Below the pieces are notes generated by a model. The model ran no database searches. It worked only from the letters and a program-made list of their open reading frames with translations, and was not told where the DNA came from. The position numbers and the translations under genes were made by a program. Below are positions 8,051 to 18,191 of a DNA stretch of 64,000 nucleotides, piece after piece. This DNA is from an uncultured Ignavibacteriota bacterium (GTDB taxonomy: Bacteria; Bacteroidota; Ignavibacteria; UBA10030; UBA8401). The DNA is taken from contig CAIOTF010000031.1 of assembly GCA_903861125.1 (NCBI GenBank), forward strand, positions 1-64,000, given 5' to 3'. Position 1 is the first letter of the stretch. Each line of letters begins with the position of its first letter.

Positions 8051-11000
8051 ATGAAATTCTCAATAGTAATGTGGTTATCGCTTTTGCCGTTTGTGTCTGC
8101 CGTTGCGCAGACTTCTTCCGCATATCAGGTTGATACTTATCCCGTTCCGAAAGACAGTCAAGTAGTTACAATTCATCTCTCAAAAAATTTTATTATCCCG
8201 GGAACCATCGCCGTTAAATGTGATTCAATATCTCTTTATGCATTCACTTATCACAAAGAATCTAGTTCTATTGTTATAACGCTTGATTCGACAATCAATC
8301 ATCCGTCTGCGATCTATGTTTCCTATTCATATTTTCCTTTCAATCTTAAATCGTCGTACAACCTCCGTACGCTCGTTTTTAAAAACGATACTGCCAATAC
8401 AAAAATAAATCGTGCCGTTGTCGTGCAGTCGGAAGGGATCTTCAATAATATGTTCGGTCCGGAATTATCAAAAAGCGGTTCGATCAGTCGCGGATTTCTT
8501 GTCGGATCAAATCGTGATCTTACATTAAGTTCCGGATTCCGTCTGCAGATGGCAGGAAAAATATCCAGTGATATAAATATTCTTGCCGCACTGACAGATG
8601 AAAATACTCCTATCCAACCGCAAGGGAATACGCAAACATTGCAGGAGATCGACAATGTTTTTGTAGAAATAAAAAGTCCGGTGTATACTGCTACGTTGGG
8701 TGATTTTCAGTTCAGCTCAAAATCAGGGGAGTTCGTTAACATCAATCGGAAATTGCAAGGGGCAAAAATATTGGCGGAATATCAAACGATCACTCCGCAA
8801 TTACAGCTGCAAGCGACCGGTGCAACAAGCAGAGGAAAATTTAACACGAATGCATTTCAGGGGATCGAAGGTGTACAGGGTCCGTATCGCTTGACCGGAA
8901 AAAACAATGAACGTTCAATCATAATTATTGCCGGGAGTGAAAAGGTTTATGTAGATGGGGAAGTTATGGTGCGGGGTGACAACAATGATTATTCAATCGA
9001 GTATGGTTCTGCGGAAATAACATTTTCCGCTAAAAAACTAATCACCGGAGCGTCACGGATCGTAATAGATTTTGAGTATTCGGACAGGCAATACACGCGC
9101 AATTTTGCAGGCGTAGATGCTTCCGGCAAAATATCAGATAATTTTATTTTCCGAACAAATTATTTTCGGGAAGGAGACAATCCGGATGCTCCGATCGACA
9201 TTTCATTGAGTGATGCTGATAAGGCGATTCTACGTAAGGCTGGAAATTCTACGGCATCAAAATCAGGTGTTTTATTCGTCGGAACTGATTCACTCGGTAT
9301 CGGAAAAGGTAATTATACTGCTCGCGACACTATAATTTACTTTGATACGTTACGCATATATCAATTTTTGCAGAATACACCGGCATCACAATATAATGTG
9401 GTATTCACTACAGTAGGCCAGGGAAATGGCGACTATGTTCGCGAAGGTATAGGAAGGTACAAGTTTGCAGGAATAAAAGCGGGGCAGTACGCACCTGTTA
9501 TTATTCTGCCGGGAGCTCAGTTGCATCAAATGTTTTCCGTTGGGACATCTGCGACACCTGTTGCCGGTCTTACTATTGATGCTGAATTTGCTGCAAGTAA
9601 ATTTGATCAAAATAGATTTTCTTCAATCGGCGATAATGATAATAGCGGAAAGGCAATAAAGTTTTCTGCTCACTACAATCCGAAAAAGATAAAAATTGGT
9701 AATGCTGAGATTGGCAGTATCGATCTTGCATTCTTCGAACGTTACAAAGAGAATAAATTTTTACAGATTGACAGAACTGATGCAGTTGAATTCGGTCGGA
9801 AATGGAGTACCGACAGTCTGTTGTCTGGCACTTCAGCGGACGAAGAGATCAGAGAAGGAAAAATATCTTATTTCCCGACAGATATGATCACACTTTCAAC
9901 CGGGGTTGGTACTCTGGAAAGAAAGGATCAATTTTCATCCCTCCGGTATGACGGACTGTTTGAAATCAAGAAAAAAGATTATCCATCCTTTTCGTATTAT
10001 ATCGAAAACATTGCCGGAAAGGAACGGATTCTGCGGATATCAAATGACTGGCTGCGGCAAAAAGGTTCAACGGAATATTCATACAGCAACATTACCCCAT
10101 CGTTCCGTTATGAAAATGAACAGCGCGAAGTTAAGGACGATCTGACCGATTCTCTGGGTTTGTCCAGTTACGCATTTAGCGCATACGTCCCCAAATTGTC
10201 TATCACTGGTTTGTACGGCGTAGATGGGTCCTCAGAATTTGAATGGCGTAACGATGATGCACCTGTAAAAGGAATTCTGAATCCTCAGTCGAACTCTTTT
10301 ACGCAGAATTATTCGGTATCGATCCGTGAAGTACACAATTTTTCCGCATCAACAATTCTTACGTTTCGCGAGAAACTGTTCTCGAAAGATTTTCAGGCAA
10401 ACAATATCAATCAGCAGACAACATTGATCAAAGTACAATCGCGCTATAGACCGTTTTCGCAAGGATTGGATGTAGACCTTTTCTATGATGCTGCAACGCA
10501 ACGTACGGCTAAGTTGGAACGCGTGTTCTACAAAGTTCGCAAAGGGGAAGGACAATACGTATGGAACGATGCGAACGGAGACGGCATAGTTGATTTGAAC
10601 GACGAACGCGAATTCAGTCCGGACCGGTATGATGGTGAGTATATTGCAATAACGCTGAACAGTGATGCACTGATCCCGATTATCAATCTGAAAGTATCGT
10701 CAAGAATCAGAATAAATCCCGGTCGCTTTATGCAGTCACCGAATTCTGTGTTTGAAAAAACATTGTCGATTATTTCAACTGAAACATATTTTCGTTTGGA
10801 AGAGAGGAGCACTGAACCTGATACAAAAAAGATATATTGGCTTAATATGAAATCCTTTCTCAATGCAGCCACAACACAAGTGGGATATCAATTTATTCAA
10901 CAGGACTTGTTCCTGTTTGAATACAATCCGGATTATTCCTTCCGGTTCAGGTTCAATCAACGGAACGGGTTGAGTCAATTTGCATCAGGAATGGAAATGA

Positions 11001-11533
11001 ATTATTCACGAGAGCGTTCAATTCGTTCTCGATTCCAGATTGCTGACGAAATCTCAAATGAAACGATTGTGATTCTAAAAAATGATAATGCTGTTTCGTC
11101 GTCAATGATAAACAGGTCAAGACAGATAGCAAATATTCTTCTGTCAACCGATCTGTCGTACCGACCTGAAACAAATATTGAAGTCGGTTTCAAGATAGAA
11201 ACAAGTCAGGCGGAAGATCGGGAAAGTAAGGAACCGGTTCTTGCAGATTATAATGGACAAACAATCAGGGTTGTTTATGGATTTTTAGGAAACGGACAAA
11301 TCCGTTCAGAAATATCTCGCGAAGAAGTACTGATCGGCAATCAACCAGGAGGGTATATCTTGCCGTATGAATTGACATCTGGCAGAGACTTTGGAAAAAA
11401 TTTTCTATGGAGTTTATCATCGGAATATCGAATGGGTGGTAATGTCCAATTTTCTCTGCAATATTCCGGAAGAACAACGTCCCGATCGTACGTGGTTCAT
11501 ACCGGTAAAATGGAGGTTAGGGCATTTTTTTGA
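8051..11533 (+). CDS. Large uncharacterised outer-membrane beta-barrel-like protein
   Basis: 1,160 residues with a signal peptide ending near FVSAVAQ. No catalytic domain is recognised. The N-terminal part contains the stretch SISRGFLVGSNRDLTLSSGF, then LQMAGKISSDINILAALTDEN and TPIQPQGNTQTLQEIDNVFV. I know these from a conserved but uncharacterised family of long Bacteroidota proteins. An EF-hand-like DANGDGIVDLNDERE occurs near residue 845. The last ~300 residues alternate polar and aromatic residues like transmembrane beta-strands (for example FRFRFNQRNGL and NVQFSLQYSGRTTSR). Predicted location is the outer membrane; function unknown. The ATG at 8051 has no good Shine-Dalgarno site: GGAGG lies about 36 bases upstream and no other in-frame start fits it. 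Alternatives would be a surface beta-solenoid or a large porin-like assembly protein. Confidence 0.75.
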   Translation: MKFSIVMWLSLLPFVSAVAQTSSAYQVDTYPVPKDSQVVTIHLSKNFIIPGTIAVKCDSISLYAFTYHKESSSIVITLDSTINHPSAIYVSYSYFPFNLKSSYNLRTLVFKNDTANTKINRAVVVQSEGIFNNMFGPELSKSGSISRGFLVGSNRDLTLSSGFRLQMAGKISSDINILAALTDENTPIQPQGNTQTLQEIDNVFVEIKSPVYTATLGDFQFSSKSGEFVNINRKLQGAKILAEYQTITPQLQLQATGATSRGKFNTNAFQGIEGVQGPYRLTGKNNERSIIIIAGSEKVYVDGEVMVRGDNNDYSIEYGSAEITFSAKKLITGASRIVIDFEYSDRQYTRNFAGVDASGKISDNFIFRTNYFREGDNPDAPIDISLSDADKAILRKAGNSTASKSGVLFVGTDSLGIGKGNYTARDTIIYFDTLRIYQFLQNTPASQYNVVFTTVGQGNGDYVREGIGRYKFAGIKAGQYAPVIILPGAQLHQMFSVGTSATPVAGLTIDAEFAASKFDQNRFSSIGDNDNSGKAIKFSAHYNPKKIKIGNAEIGSIDLAFFERYKENKFLQIDRTDAVEFGRKWSTDSLLSGTSADEEIREGKISYFPTDMITLSTGVGTLERKDQFSSLRYDGLFEIKKKDYPSFSYYIENIAGKERILRISNDWLRQKGSTEYSYSNITPSFRYENEQREVKDDLTDSLGLSSYAFSAYVPKLSITGLYGVDGSSEFEWRNDDAPVKGILNPQSNSFTQNYSVSIREVHNFSASTILTFREKLFSKDFQANNINQQTTLIKVQSRYRPFSQGLDVDLFYDAATQRTAKLERVFYKVRKGEGQYVWNDANGDGIVDLNDEREFSPDRYDGEYIAITLNSDALIPIINLKVSSRIRINPGRFMQSPNSVFEKTLSIISTETYFRLEERSTEPDTKKIYWLNMKSFLNAATTQVGYQFIQQDLFLFEYNPDYSFRFRFNQRNGLSQFASGMEMNYSRERSIRSRFQIADEISNETIVILKNDNAVSSSMINRSRQIANILLSTDLSYRPETNIEVGFKIETSQAEDRESKEPVLADYNGQTIRVVYGFLGNGQIRSEISREEVLIGNQPGGYILPYELTSGRDFGKNFLWSLSSEYRMGGNVQFSLQYSGRTTSRSYVVHTGKMEVRAFF

Positions 11534-11658
11534 CAATTGTATATGCGAATTTATGATGATAAATTGTTGCCTGTAAATTTGGTATTAATGCAGTACGAAT
11601 GTTTTTTCGGGACTATTTAGGAAATAGTAATTGTGTTACCGGTTTCGTAAAATTTCCT

Positions 11659-11686
11659 TGCGATTAATACCTAAGAATGCTATATT
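11659..11686 (+). promoter_or_regulatory. Probable sigma70-type promoter of the rimP-nusA-infB operon
   Basis: TTGCGA (11659-11664) and TATATT (11681-11686) are spaced by 16 bases, 54 bases before the rimP ATG. The predicted start of transcription (about 11692-11694) falls right at the base of the hairpin at 11696. Confidence 0.5.
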
Positions 11687-11695
11687 AGTGCAGTG

Positions 11696-11727
11696 AAAGT
11701 CCCGCCTGAATTGCGGGACTTTTTTTT
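11696..11727 (+). terminator. Intrinsic-terminator-like hairpin in the rimP leader
   Basis: A 10-bp stem AAAGTCCCGC / GCGGGACTTT with a 7-base loop is followed by a T-run. It is a textbook terminator, 162 bases after the preceding gene and 14 bases before the rimP ATG. It may end upstream transcripts. It would also sit at the very 5' end of an mRNA started at the promoter just upstream. Confidence 0.8.
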
Positions 11728-11740
11728 GATACACACTTTT

Positions 11741-12193
11741 ATGTCCACAATTCCAGAAAAAATACGGGAATTTCTTCAGCCAATCACACAACAATTCGAT
11801 GCATATACGGTCGATGTTGTGGTGCGGGGCGAACATACCAGCAAGGTCATTGAGATCTATGTAGATACCGATCGCGGTATTACGCTTGATGAATGTTCTC
11901 AGATCAGTCGTTCACTTTCGGAAAAATTAGATGAAACGGATCTGATCACCGGCCGGTACAGACTTGAAGTATCATCGCCCGGCGTGGAAAGTCCGCTAAA
12001 ACTGAAAAGACAGTATTTAAAGAATGTCGGACGGATGTGTAAAGTAAAATATGTTGTGAATGGTAAGAAATTGATCCAGGAAGGGCGCCTGGAGGATGTA
12101 ACGGAAGAAAAGATTACGATCAGTAATAGCGGAAAGCGGAATGAGATTCTCTTTGCCGATATCAATGAATCGTATATTATACCTCAAATATAG
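11741..12193 (+). CDS. rimP: Ribosome maturation factor RimP
   Basis: 150 residues, the usual RimP size. It helps mature the 30S subunit in the cytoplasm. The N-terminal alpha/beta domain includes DVVVRGEHTSKVIEIYVDTDRGITLDECSQISR in scattered matches to the family; the signature YRLEVSSPGVESPLK is clear near residues 66-85. The C-terminal SH3-like domain covers about 95-150. The frame also opens at a GTG at 11693, but that codon lies before the terminator hairpin; the ATG at 11741 gives the normal RimP N-terminus MSTIPEKIREFL. It is first in the operon, 28 bases upstream of nusA, the standard order in bacteria. Confidence 0.95.
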   Translation: MSTIPEKIREFLQPITQQFDAYTVDVVVRGEHTSKVIEIYVDTDRGITLDECSQISRSLSEKLDETDLITGRYRLEVSSPGVESPLKLKRQYLKNVGRMCKVKYVVNGKKLIQEGRLEDVTEEKITISNSGKRNEILFADINESYIIPQI

Positions 12194-12221
12194 TCAGAAG
12201 TAAACCTTTGGGAGAAGTACA

Positions 12222-13508
12222 ATGAATCACGAAATAGTCGAATCGTTTTCCGGATTAGTGCGGGATAAAAGCATAGACAAGGATATTCTTGCCGGTATTG
12301 TCGAAGATATCTTTGGAATGATGGTGAGAAAAAAATACGGTCTCGACGCAAAATTTGACGTAGTCGTAAATATGGATAAGGGAGATATTGAAATTTATCT
12401 TGAACGGCAGATCGTTGAAACTGTAGAAAACCCTGCGATACAGATCGATGTTGAAACGGCACGGAAACTTTCCGGCGAGCAATTGGAAGTCGGTGAAGAA
12501 TATGTTGAAATTATACCTCTGGCGCAGTTCGGCCGCCGCCTTGTTACCACCGCAAAGCAGAATTTCACTCAACGCATCAAGGAGATAGAGAAAGAGCTCA
12601 TCTTCAGCGAATATTCCAATTCGGTAGGGGAGATTGTTGTCGGCGAAGTTTATCAAATCCGCAACAACGATCTGTTGATCATGCATAATAAGAATGAATT
12701 GCTGCTTCCCCGCGGAGAACAGATTCCGAAGGAACGGTTTAAAAAAGGTGATACGGTTCGAGGAGTGGTAAAGGAAGTTCGAAAGAACGCCAGTAACCCA
12801 GTTGTAGTTGTTTCGCGTACAGATGCACGGTTCCTTGAACGGCTGTTCGAACTGGAAATACCCGAAGTGTACGACGGGATCATTGAAATCAAGAGCATTG
12901 CCCGGGAGCCGGGTGATCGTGCGAAGGTGGCTGTTGAATCGTCCGACGATAGAATTGATGCTGTGGGAGCTTGTGTCGGCATGAAAGGTGTGCGGATCCA
13001 TGCAATCGTTCGCGAATTAAATAATGAAAACATTGACGTTATAAACTTCAGTGACGATAAAGCAACATTTATTACGCGTGCTCTGGCACCGGCAAAATTG
13101 AAGCACCTTGAATTGGATAAAGAGAACAATAAAGCAGTTGTTACGGTTGAAGATTCACAGGTTTCCATGGCTATCGGCAAAGGTGGTCAGAACATCCGTC
13201 TTGCAAGTAAATTGACCGGTTTTGATATACAGTTGGTAAAAGAAGGCAGTGAATACGACATCGATCTTGCCGAATTCAAAGATGATTTGGGTGAGGATCT
13301 ATACAACAAGTTCCTTGAAGCCGGATATGAGACCGCTAAAGAAGTAATCGATGCCGATATCGACGATCTTATTGAAGAACTCAATGTCGACGGTGAGAAA
13401 TTGAACGAAGTAGTAGCATTGATAAAAAAGGAATACGAAGAAGCAGAAGTTGATGACGAAGTTGAAGAAGCCACCGATAACAAGGGAAATGAAAAATCTG
13501 CATCTTAA
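12222..13508 (+). CDS. nusA: Transcription termination/antitermination factor NusA
   Basis: 428 residues. NusA binds RNA polymerase and nascent RNA, and modulates pausing, termination and antitermination. Visible domains are the N-terminal RNAP-binding domain (1-125), an S1 domain (about 135-200, GEIVVGEVYQI to PVVVVSRT), KH1 (about 230-280, with VGACVGMKGVRI) and KH2 (about 300-345, with AIGKGGQNIRLA). A helical stretch with DADIDDLIEELN and a very acidic tail follow. The two long acidic repeats of the E. coli protein are absent, as in most non-proteobacteria. The ATG is preceded by GGGAGAAG at good distance. It lies between rimP and infB. Confidence 0.97.
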   Translation: MNHEIVESFSGLVRDKSIDKDILAGIVEDIFGMMVRKKYGLDAKFDVVVNMDKGDIEIYLERQIVETVENPAIQIDVETARKLSGEQLEVGEEYVEIIPLAQFGRRLVTTAKQNFTQRIKEIEKELIFSEYSNSVGEIVVGEVYQIRNNDLLIMHNKNELLLPRGEQIPKERFKKGDTVRGVVKEVRKNASNPVVVVSRTDARFLERLFELEIPEVYDGIIEIKSIAREPGDRAKVAVESSDDRIDAVGACVGMKGVRIHAIVRELNNENIDVINFSDDKATFITRALAPAKLKHLELDKENNKAVVTVEDSQVSMAIGKGGQNIRLASKLTGFDIQLVKEGSEYDIDLAEFKDDLGEDLYNKFLEAGYETAKEVIDADIDDLIEELNVDGEKLNEVVALIKKEYEEAEVDDEVEEATDNKGNEKSAS

Positions 13509-13532
13509 TGTTGCTCTATCTAAAGGAAACTA

Positions 13533-16160
13533 ATGTCCGAAGCAGTAAAAAAAGTTAAAGTAAAAGACGTAGCAAAAGATCTCAATATCAGCTTTACCGA
13601 TGTTGTTGCCTTTTTGAATAAAAAAGGTTACAAGCAGGTCAAGAATCTGATGTCGTCCGTTGAAGAAGATATGATGCGGGATATCAATGCGCATTTTAAG
13701 AAGGAAAAAGATACCGCAGAACGGCACCAGAGGAAGATCGCCGAATTGAAGGAAACCCGTCGGCGAACTACTGAAACAAAAGTAAAGGACGATGAGACAG
13801 AAGAAGTTGCTCCCGTTGAGGCGGAACAGGTTATAACGGAACAGCCGGTTATTGTTCCTGAAGAAAAGAAAACCGAAGAATTCGTTGTAGTCAAAACGCT
13901 CCAGTCTCAGGCACAACAGCTTGATGATGCAAAAACCGTTGAAGATGAGAAGGTTAATTCCCCGTTGGAAACACTTCGAGCCAATCGTGGTGTGCAAATG
14001 AAAGGTTTAACGGTAAAAGGCAAAATGGAGCTAGTCAAACCGAAGCCGTTACGCGCTCCGGAACGGCCGGCGAAACCTGGTGGACCGGCAAAGCTTTCTA
14101 CTGCAGCAGAGACCGAAGAACAGAAAAAGAAAAAGAAGAAGAAGAAGAAAGTTGCCGGCGGTGCGGAACCGAAAGTGCCGGAAGTTGAAAGCGAAAGTGA
14201 TTCGAAATTAAAGAAAAAGAAAAAAGGGAAACTTCGTCCGTACGAGATCGATCAAGGTCAGGTTGATGAGACGATCAAACGTACTCTTGCTGAGTTAGAC
14301 GATGCGGAAACGGTCATCAGCAGCCGTGCTGCACACCGAAAGAAGCGAAAACGGGAACGTGAAGAAGAACAGGCGATGCAGGATGAAGCAAAAGCTCTTG
14401 AGGCCAATAAGATTCGTGTAACGGAATTTGTTTCCGTCGGTGAGATGGCGAATTTAATGAAGGTGAGCGCATCCGACGTCATTGCAAAGTGTATCGGTCT
14501 TGGTATCATGGTATCCATCAATCAGCGTTTGGATAAGGATACCATTACCCTGTTGGCAGACGAATATGATAAACTGGTAGAATTTGAATCGGAATTTACC
14601 ATTGATGTTCTGGAAGATAAACCGGATAAGATTGAAGCTCTCAAACCTCGTCCGCCTGTGGTTACGATCATGGGTCACGTTGATCATGGTAAGACATCTA
14701 TGTTGGATTATATCCGCAACGCAAATGTTGTTGCAGGTGAATCTGGCGGAATCACTCAGCACATTGGTGCATACGAAGTGGAATTACCGAACGGTAAGCA
14801 TATTGCATTTCTCGATACACCGGGTCATGAAGCGTTCACTGCTATGCGCGCACGCGGGGCGCAGGTAACCGATATCGTGGTGCTTGTTGTTGCAGCGGAA
14901 GACAATGTTATGCCGCAAACGATTGAAGCAATTAATCATGCGAAAGCAGCGAATGTGCCGATTATTATCGCGATCAATAAAGTTGATAAGCCTGAAGCAA
15001 ATCCTGACCGTATACGGCAGCAACTTTCAGACAGGGGAGTGCTTGTAGAGGAATGGGGCGGTAAATATCAGTCGGTTGAAGTTTCGGCGAAATCCGGAAA
15101 GAATATGGACCTTTTACTTGAAAAGATTCTTCTGGAAGCTGAAGTGCTTGATTTAAAAGCAAACCCGGACCGTATGGCCCGCGGCGCAGTAGTTGAATCG
15201 CAGGTCGACAAAGGTAAGGGTACGATCGGAACTGTGTTGGTCCAAAAAGGTACGTTGCGTATCGGAGATCCTTTTATTTCCGGCATCTACAGCGGAAAAG
15301 TAAAGGCGATGTACGATGAGCGCGGGAAAAAAGTTGAAATTGCACCTCCATCTACACCCGTTCAAATTCTCGGATTTGATGGTATCCCGGCGGCCGGTGA
15401 CCAATTTATCGTTGTTGAATCAGACCGTATCTCCCGCGAGATCAGTTTGAAGCGTCAGCAATTGAAACGGGAACAGGATTTCCGTCAGGTTCATATGGTC
15501 ACGCTCGATGATATCTCACAGCAGATTCAAGCCGGTCACCAGGTTCGTGAATTATCCATCGTTGTGAAAGGCGATGTGGATGGCTCGGTTGAAGCGCTTG
15601 CAGATTCACTGATGAAATTATCGACGGATGAAGTGAAGATCAGAGTTATTCATAAAGGCGTCGGAGCAATTTCAGAATCTGATATCGTGCTTGCGGCAGC
15701 GTCTCGCGCAGTCATTGTCGGTTTCCATGTCCGTCCGAATTTGAATGCGCGTCGGTTGGCTGAAACCGAAAAGGTTGATATTCGTCTTTACAGCATTATT
15801 TACGATGCGATCAATGAAATCAAAAATGCGCTTGAAGGATTGCTGGCGCCAACGGTTACTGAAGAAATTGTTGCGACCGTTGAAGTACGCGATACATTTA
15901 AGGTCCCGAAGATTGGGCTTGTCGCCGGATGCTTTGTTCTTGATGGAAAGATAACGAGAAATAGCAAAGTGCGCTTGGTGAGAGACGGCGTTTCCGTCTT
16001 CACGGGCGGACTTGCATCGTTGAAACGATTCAAAGATGATGTTAAAGAAGTCGAAAAAGGATTTGAATGCGGATTGGGTCTGGAAAATTTCAACGACGTA
16101 AAAGTGGGCGATGTTCTTGAAGCATTCAAATTGGTCGAAACGAAACGGAAGCTGATCTAA
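13533..16160 (+). CDS. infB: Translation initiation factor IF-2
   Basis: 875 residues. This GTPase places initiator fMet-tRNA on the 30S subunit and promotes subunit joining. An N-terminal IF2_N-type helical domain (about 5-50) is followed by a long charged linker with a Lys run near residues 197-207 and another IF2_N-type segment (about 292-345). The G domain carries G1 GHVDHGKTS (near 383), G3 DTPGHEAF and G4 NKVD. Domains II, III and the fMet-tRNA-binding C2 domain complete the length. It ends with TAATG, sharing one base with rbfA, so the two are translationally coupled. Confidence 0.98.
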   Translation: MSEAVKKVKVKDVAKDLNISFTDVVAFLNKKGYKQVKNLMSSVEEDMMRDINAHFKKEKDTAERHQRKIAELKETRRRTTETKVKDDETEEVAPVEAEQVITEQPVIVPEEKKTEEFVVVKTLQSQAQQLDDAKTVEDEKVNSPLETLRANRGVQMKGLTVKGKMELVKPKPLRAPERPAKPGGPAKLSTAAETEEQKKKKKKKKKVAGGAEPKVPEVESESDSKLKKKKKGKLRPYEIDQGQVDETIKRTLAELDDAETVISSRAAHRKKRKREREEEQAMQDEAKALEANKIRVTEFVSVGEMANLMKVSASDVIAKCIGLGIMVSINQRLDKDTITLLADEYDKLVEFESEFTIDVLEDKPDKIEALKPRPPVVTIMGHVDHGKTSMLDYIRNANVVAGESGGITQHIGAYEVELPNGKHIAFLDTPGHEAFTAMRARGAQVTDIVVLVVAAEDNVMPQTIEAINHAKAANVPIIIAINKVDKPEANPDRIRQQLSDRGVLVEEWGGKYQSVEVSAKSGKNMDLLLEKILLEAEVLDLKANPDRMARGAVVESQVDKGKGTIGTVLVQKGTLRIGDPFISGIYSGKVKAMYDERGKKVEIAPPSTPVQILGFDGIPAAGDQFIVVESDRISREISLKRQQLKREQDFRQVHMVTLDDISQQIQAGHQVRELSIVVKGDVDGSVEALADSLMKLSTDEVKIRVIHKGVGAISESDIVLAAASRAVIVGFHVRPNLNARRLAETEKVDIRLYSIIYDAINEIKNALEGLLAPTVTEEIVATVEVRDTFKVPKIGLVAGCFVLDGKITRNSKVRLVRDGVSVFTGGLASLKRFKDDVKEVEKGFECGLGLENFNDVKVGDVLEAFKLVETKRKLI

Positions 16161-16519
16161 TGTCAATACGGACCGAACGCGTTGCATCACTCATCAGAGA
16201 AGAACTTGGCACGATGTTGAGTCGGGCATTCAGCGGCAGTTTGGAATACGGTTTTACGACTGTAACGGAAGCCAGGGTTACTTCAGATCTCCGTACTGCC
16301 AGAGTATTTGTCAGTATCATGGGATCGAAAGAAAAGCAGGAAAAGACGATGGCGAAGATAGAAAAACAGAAAGGCCATTATCGTTCCGAACTTGGTGCAA
16401 AAATAAATCTGAAATTTGTTCCCATTATTGAATTTCACCATGATAAATCCCTCGATAATGCAATGCACATTGAAGAGTTGATCAAACAGATCCACAAGGA
16501 TGATAAGAAGGTAGAATGA
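16160..16519 (+). CDS. rbfA: Ribosome-binding factor A
   Basis: 119 residues. RbfA binds helix 1 of 16S rRNA during late 30S assembly and cold adaptation. The single KH-like domain shows RTERVASLIREEL at the N-terminus, VTSDLRTARVFVSIMGS in the centre and LKFVPIIEFHHDKSLDNAMHIEELI near the end, in the family order. The start overlaps the infB stop by one base and the end overlaps truB (ATGATG region), so it belongs to the same transcript. Confidence 0.96.
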   Translation: MSIRTERVASLIREELGTMLSRAFSGSLEYGFTTVTEARVTSDLRTARVFVSIMGSKEKQEKTMAKIEKQKGHYRSELGAKINLKFVPIIEFHHDKSLDNAMHIEELIKQIHKDDKKVE

Positions 16520-17235
16520 TGTGGGAACACGCAGGGATGAAAAATTCGCTGAATCTTGAGGCTGGAGAGATCATTCTTGTCAACAAACCGATAGATTGGA
16601 CTTCGTTTGATGTAGTGGCAAGAGTGAGAGCGATGTTCGCGATAAAGAAGATAGGGCATGCGGGCACATTAGATCCAAAAGCTACCGGCCTGCTAGTGCT
16701 ATGCACCGGAAAAATGACCAAACAAATTGATCAGTTTATCGGATTGGAAAAAGAATATACAGGGATAATTGAATTGGGCGGCACTACAAAAAGCTTTGAT
16801 TCTGAAATGGAAGTCATTGATAAAAAAGAGTTTAGCAATATCACCGAAAATGAAATAGATCTCGTATTAAAATCATTTTTAGGGAAGCAACAGCAACTTC
16901 CGCCGATGTTTTCTGCCATAAAGAAAAACGGAAGACGTTTATACAAAGATGCACGTAAAGGTATTGAGGTTGAACGGGCGACACGGGAGATTTTAATCAA
17001 AGAATTTGAAATGACTTCGTATGATCTTCCGTATATAGGTTTTCGTGTTATTTGTTCAAAAGGAACATATATTCGGTCGCTTGCGAATGATATTGGCGTC
17101 AAATTAGGGTGCGGTGGATATCTAAAACAGCTGCATCGTACTAAGGTAGGACCATTTAGTGTTGAAGATGCCTATTCAGTTGAGCAATTACATCTGTTAG
17201 GACAAAAAATCCAAGCGAAAGTTTCAATTGTATGA
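16516..17235 (+). CDS. truB: tRNA pseudouridine(55) synthase TruB
   Basis: 239 residues. It makes pseudouridine 55 in the T-loop of tRNAs. The catalytic Asp is D53 in GHAGTLDPKATGLL. Other family motifs are VNKPIDWTSFDVV (22-34), QLPPMFSAIKKNGRRLY (near 130) and CSKGTYIRSLANDIG (near 180). The C-terminal PUA-like extension of the E. coli enzyme is short or missing, as in many TruB proteins of this length. Two adjacent ATG codons (16516, 16519) could start it. It overlaps rbfA by 4 bases and ribF by 4 bases. Confidence 0.96.
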   Translation: MMWEHAGMKNSLNLEAGEIILVNKPIDWTSFDVVARVRAMFAIKKIGHAGTLDPKATGLLVLCTGKMTKQIDQFIGLEKEYTGIIELGGTTKSFDSEMEVIDKKEFSNITENEIDLVLKSFLGKQQQLPPMFSAIKKNGRRLYKDARKGIEVERATREILIKEFEMTSYDLPYIGFRVICSKGTYIRSLANDIGVKLGCGGYLKQLHRTKVGPFSVEDAYSVEQLHLLGQKIQAKVSIV

Positions 17236-18182
17236 TCATTGTTCGATCGCTTGATGATGTTCTGTATGATAAAAATTCTGTAGTGACAATAGGAATGTTT
17301 GATGGCGTTCATCGCGCCCATCAATCCATCATCCATAAGGCAGTTGAGAAAGCAAAACGGATAAGCGGAAGAAGTGTCGTGGTGATGTTTGAACCTCACC
17401 CGAAAGAAGTAGTCGCCAAAGGGATAAAAAATATTGAGCTACTTTCAACGTTGGACGAAAAGCTTCAACTGATTGAAAAATATGGTGTTGATGTAACCTT
17501 TGTCATACCTTTTACATTTGAGTTTTCACGGTTATCATTTCAAGAATTTTATTCTACGTATATTGTGAACGGAGTCGGTGTTACAGAGGTGATTGAAGGA
17601 TTCAATCATCAGTTTGGACGTGACCGTGAAGGCGGAATGAATCAGATAGTAGAATTGGGGAATCAGCATAATTTTTCTGTTGAAGCTCTTGCTATGATAA
17701 AAGAAGAAAGTATTGTCATTAGCAGTTCTTCAGTTCGCGATGCGTTGCTCACGGGAAATATATCGTTGGCAAATAGAATGCTCGGGTATGAGTACACATT
17801 TAGCGGAACGGTAGTACGCGGATTTGGCAGAGGAAAACGTCTTGGATATCCTACGGCAAATATCAAACTAGACAATCCTAAAAAATTGGCTCCGCAAATT
17901 GGTATCTATGCAGTATGTATAGACGTGGAAGGTATGCAATACAATGGAATGATGAGCATCGGACATAACCCGACGTTTGGCGATGCTCAGGAGCGGACGA
18001 TAGAAGTAAATATCTTTGATTTTGACAAGGATATCTATGACGAGACAGTTACAGTACGGTGCATCGAACGAACTCGCAATGAAAAAAAATTCGATTCAGT
18101 TGATGCTTTGATCAAAGAGCTCGGGAATGATAAAATAACGATAACAAGAATTTTAGAACAATATAAACACATCTCTTCATAA
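17232..18182 (+). CDS. ribF: Bifunctional riboflavin kinase/FAD synthetase RibF
   Basis: 316 residues. It phosphorylates riboflavin to FMN and adenylates FMN to FAD. The N-terminal nucleotidyltransferase domain shows VTIGMFDGVHRAHQSII (about 16-32) and SSSVRDALLTGNI (about 163-175). The C-terminal flavokinase domain has GTVVRGFGRGKRLGYPTANI (about 194-213) and the N in GHNPTFG. The start overlaps truB by 4 bases (ATGA), and rpsO follows after 9 bases. The truB-ribF-rpsO order is common in bacteria. Confidence 0.97.
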   Translation: MIIVRSLDDVLYDKNSVVTIGMFDGVHRAHQSIIHKAVEKAKRISGRSVVVMFEPHPKEVVAKGIKNIELLSTLDEKLQLIEKYGVDVTFVIPFTFEFSRLSFQEFYSTYIVNGVGVTEVIEGFNHQFGRDREGGMNQIVELGNQHNFSVEALAMIKEESIVISSSSVRDALLTGNISLANRMLGYEYTFSGTVVRGFGRGKRLGYPTANIKLDNPKKLAPQIGIYAVCIDVEGMQYNGMMSIGHNPTFGDAQERTIEVNIFDFDKDIYDETVTVRCIERTRNEKKFDSVDALIKELGNDKITITRILEQYKHISS

Positions 18183-18191
18183 GGAGTTACA

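Noticed and set aside
11693-11740. GTG start giving a longer RimP
   Set aside because: The extra codons lie on a terminator hairpin with a T-run, and the ATG at 11741 gives the usual RimP N-terminus.
12255-13001. 248-codon antisense frame in nusA
   Set aside because: It is a shadow of the nusA codon pattern with no family resemblance; NusA is complete on the plus strand.
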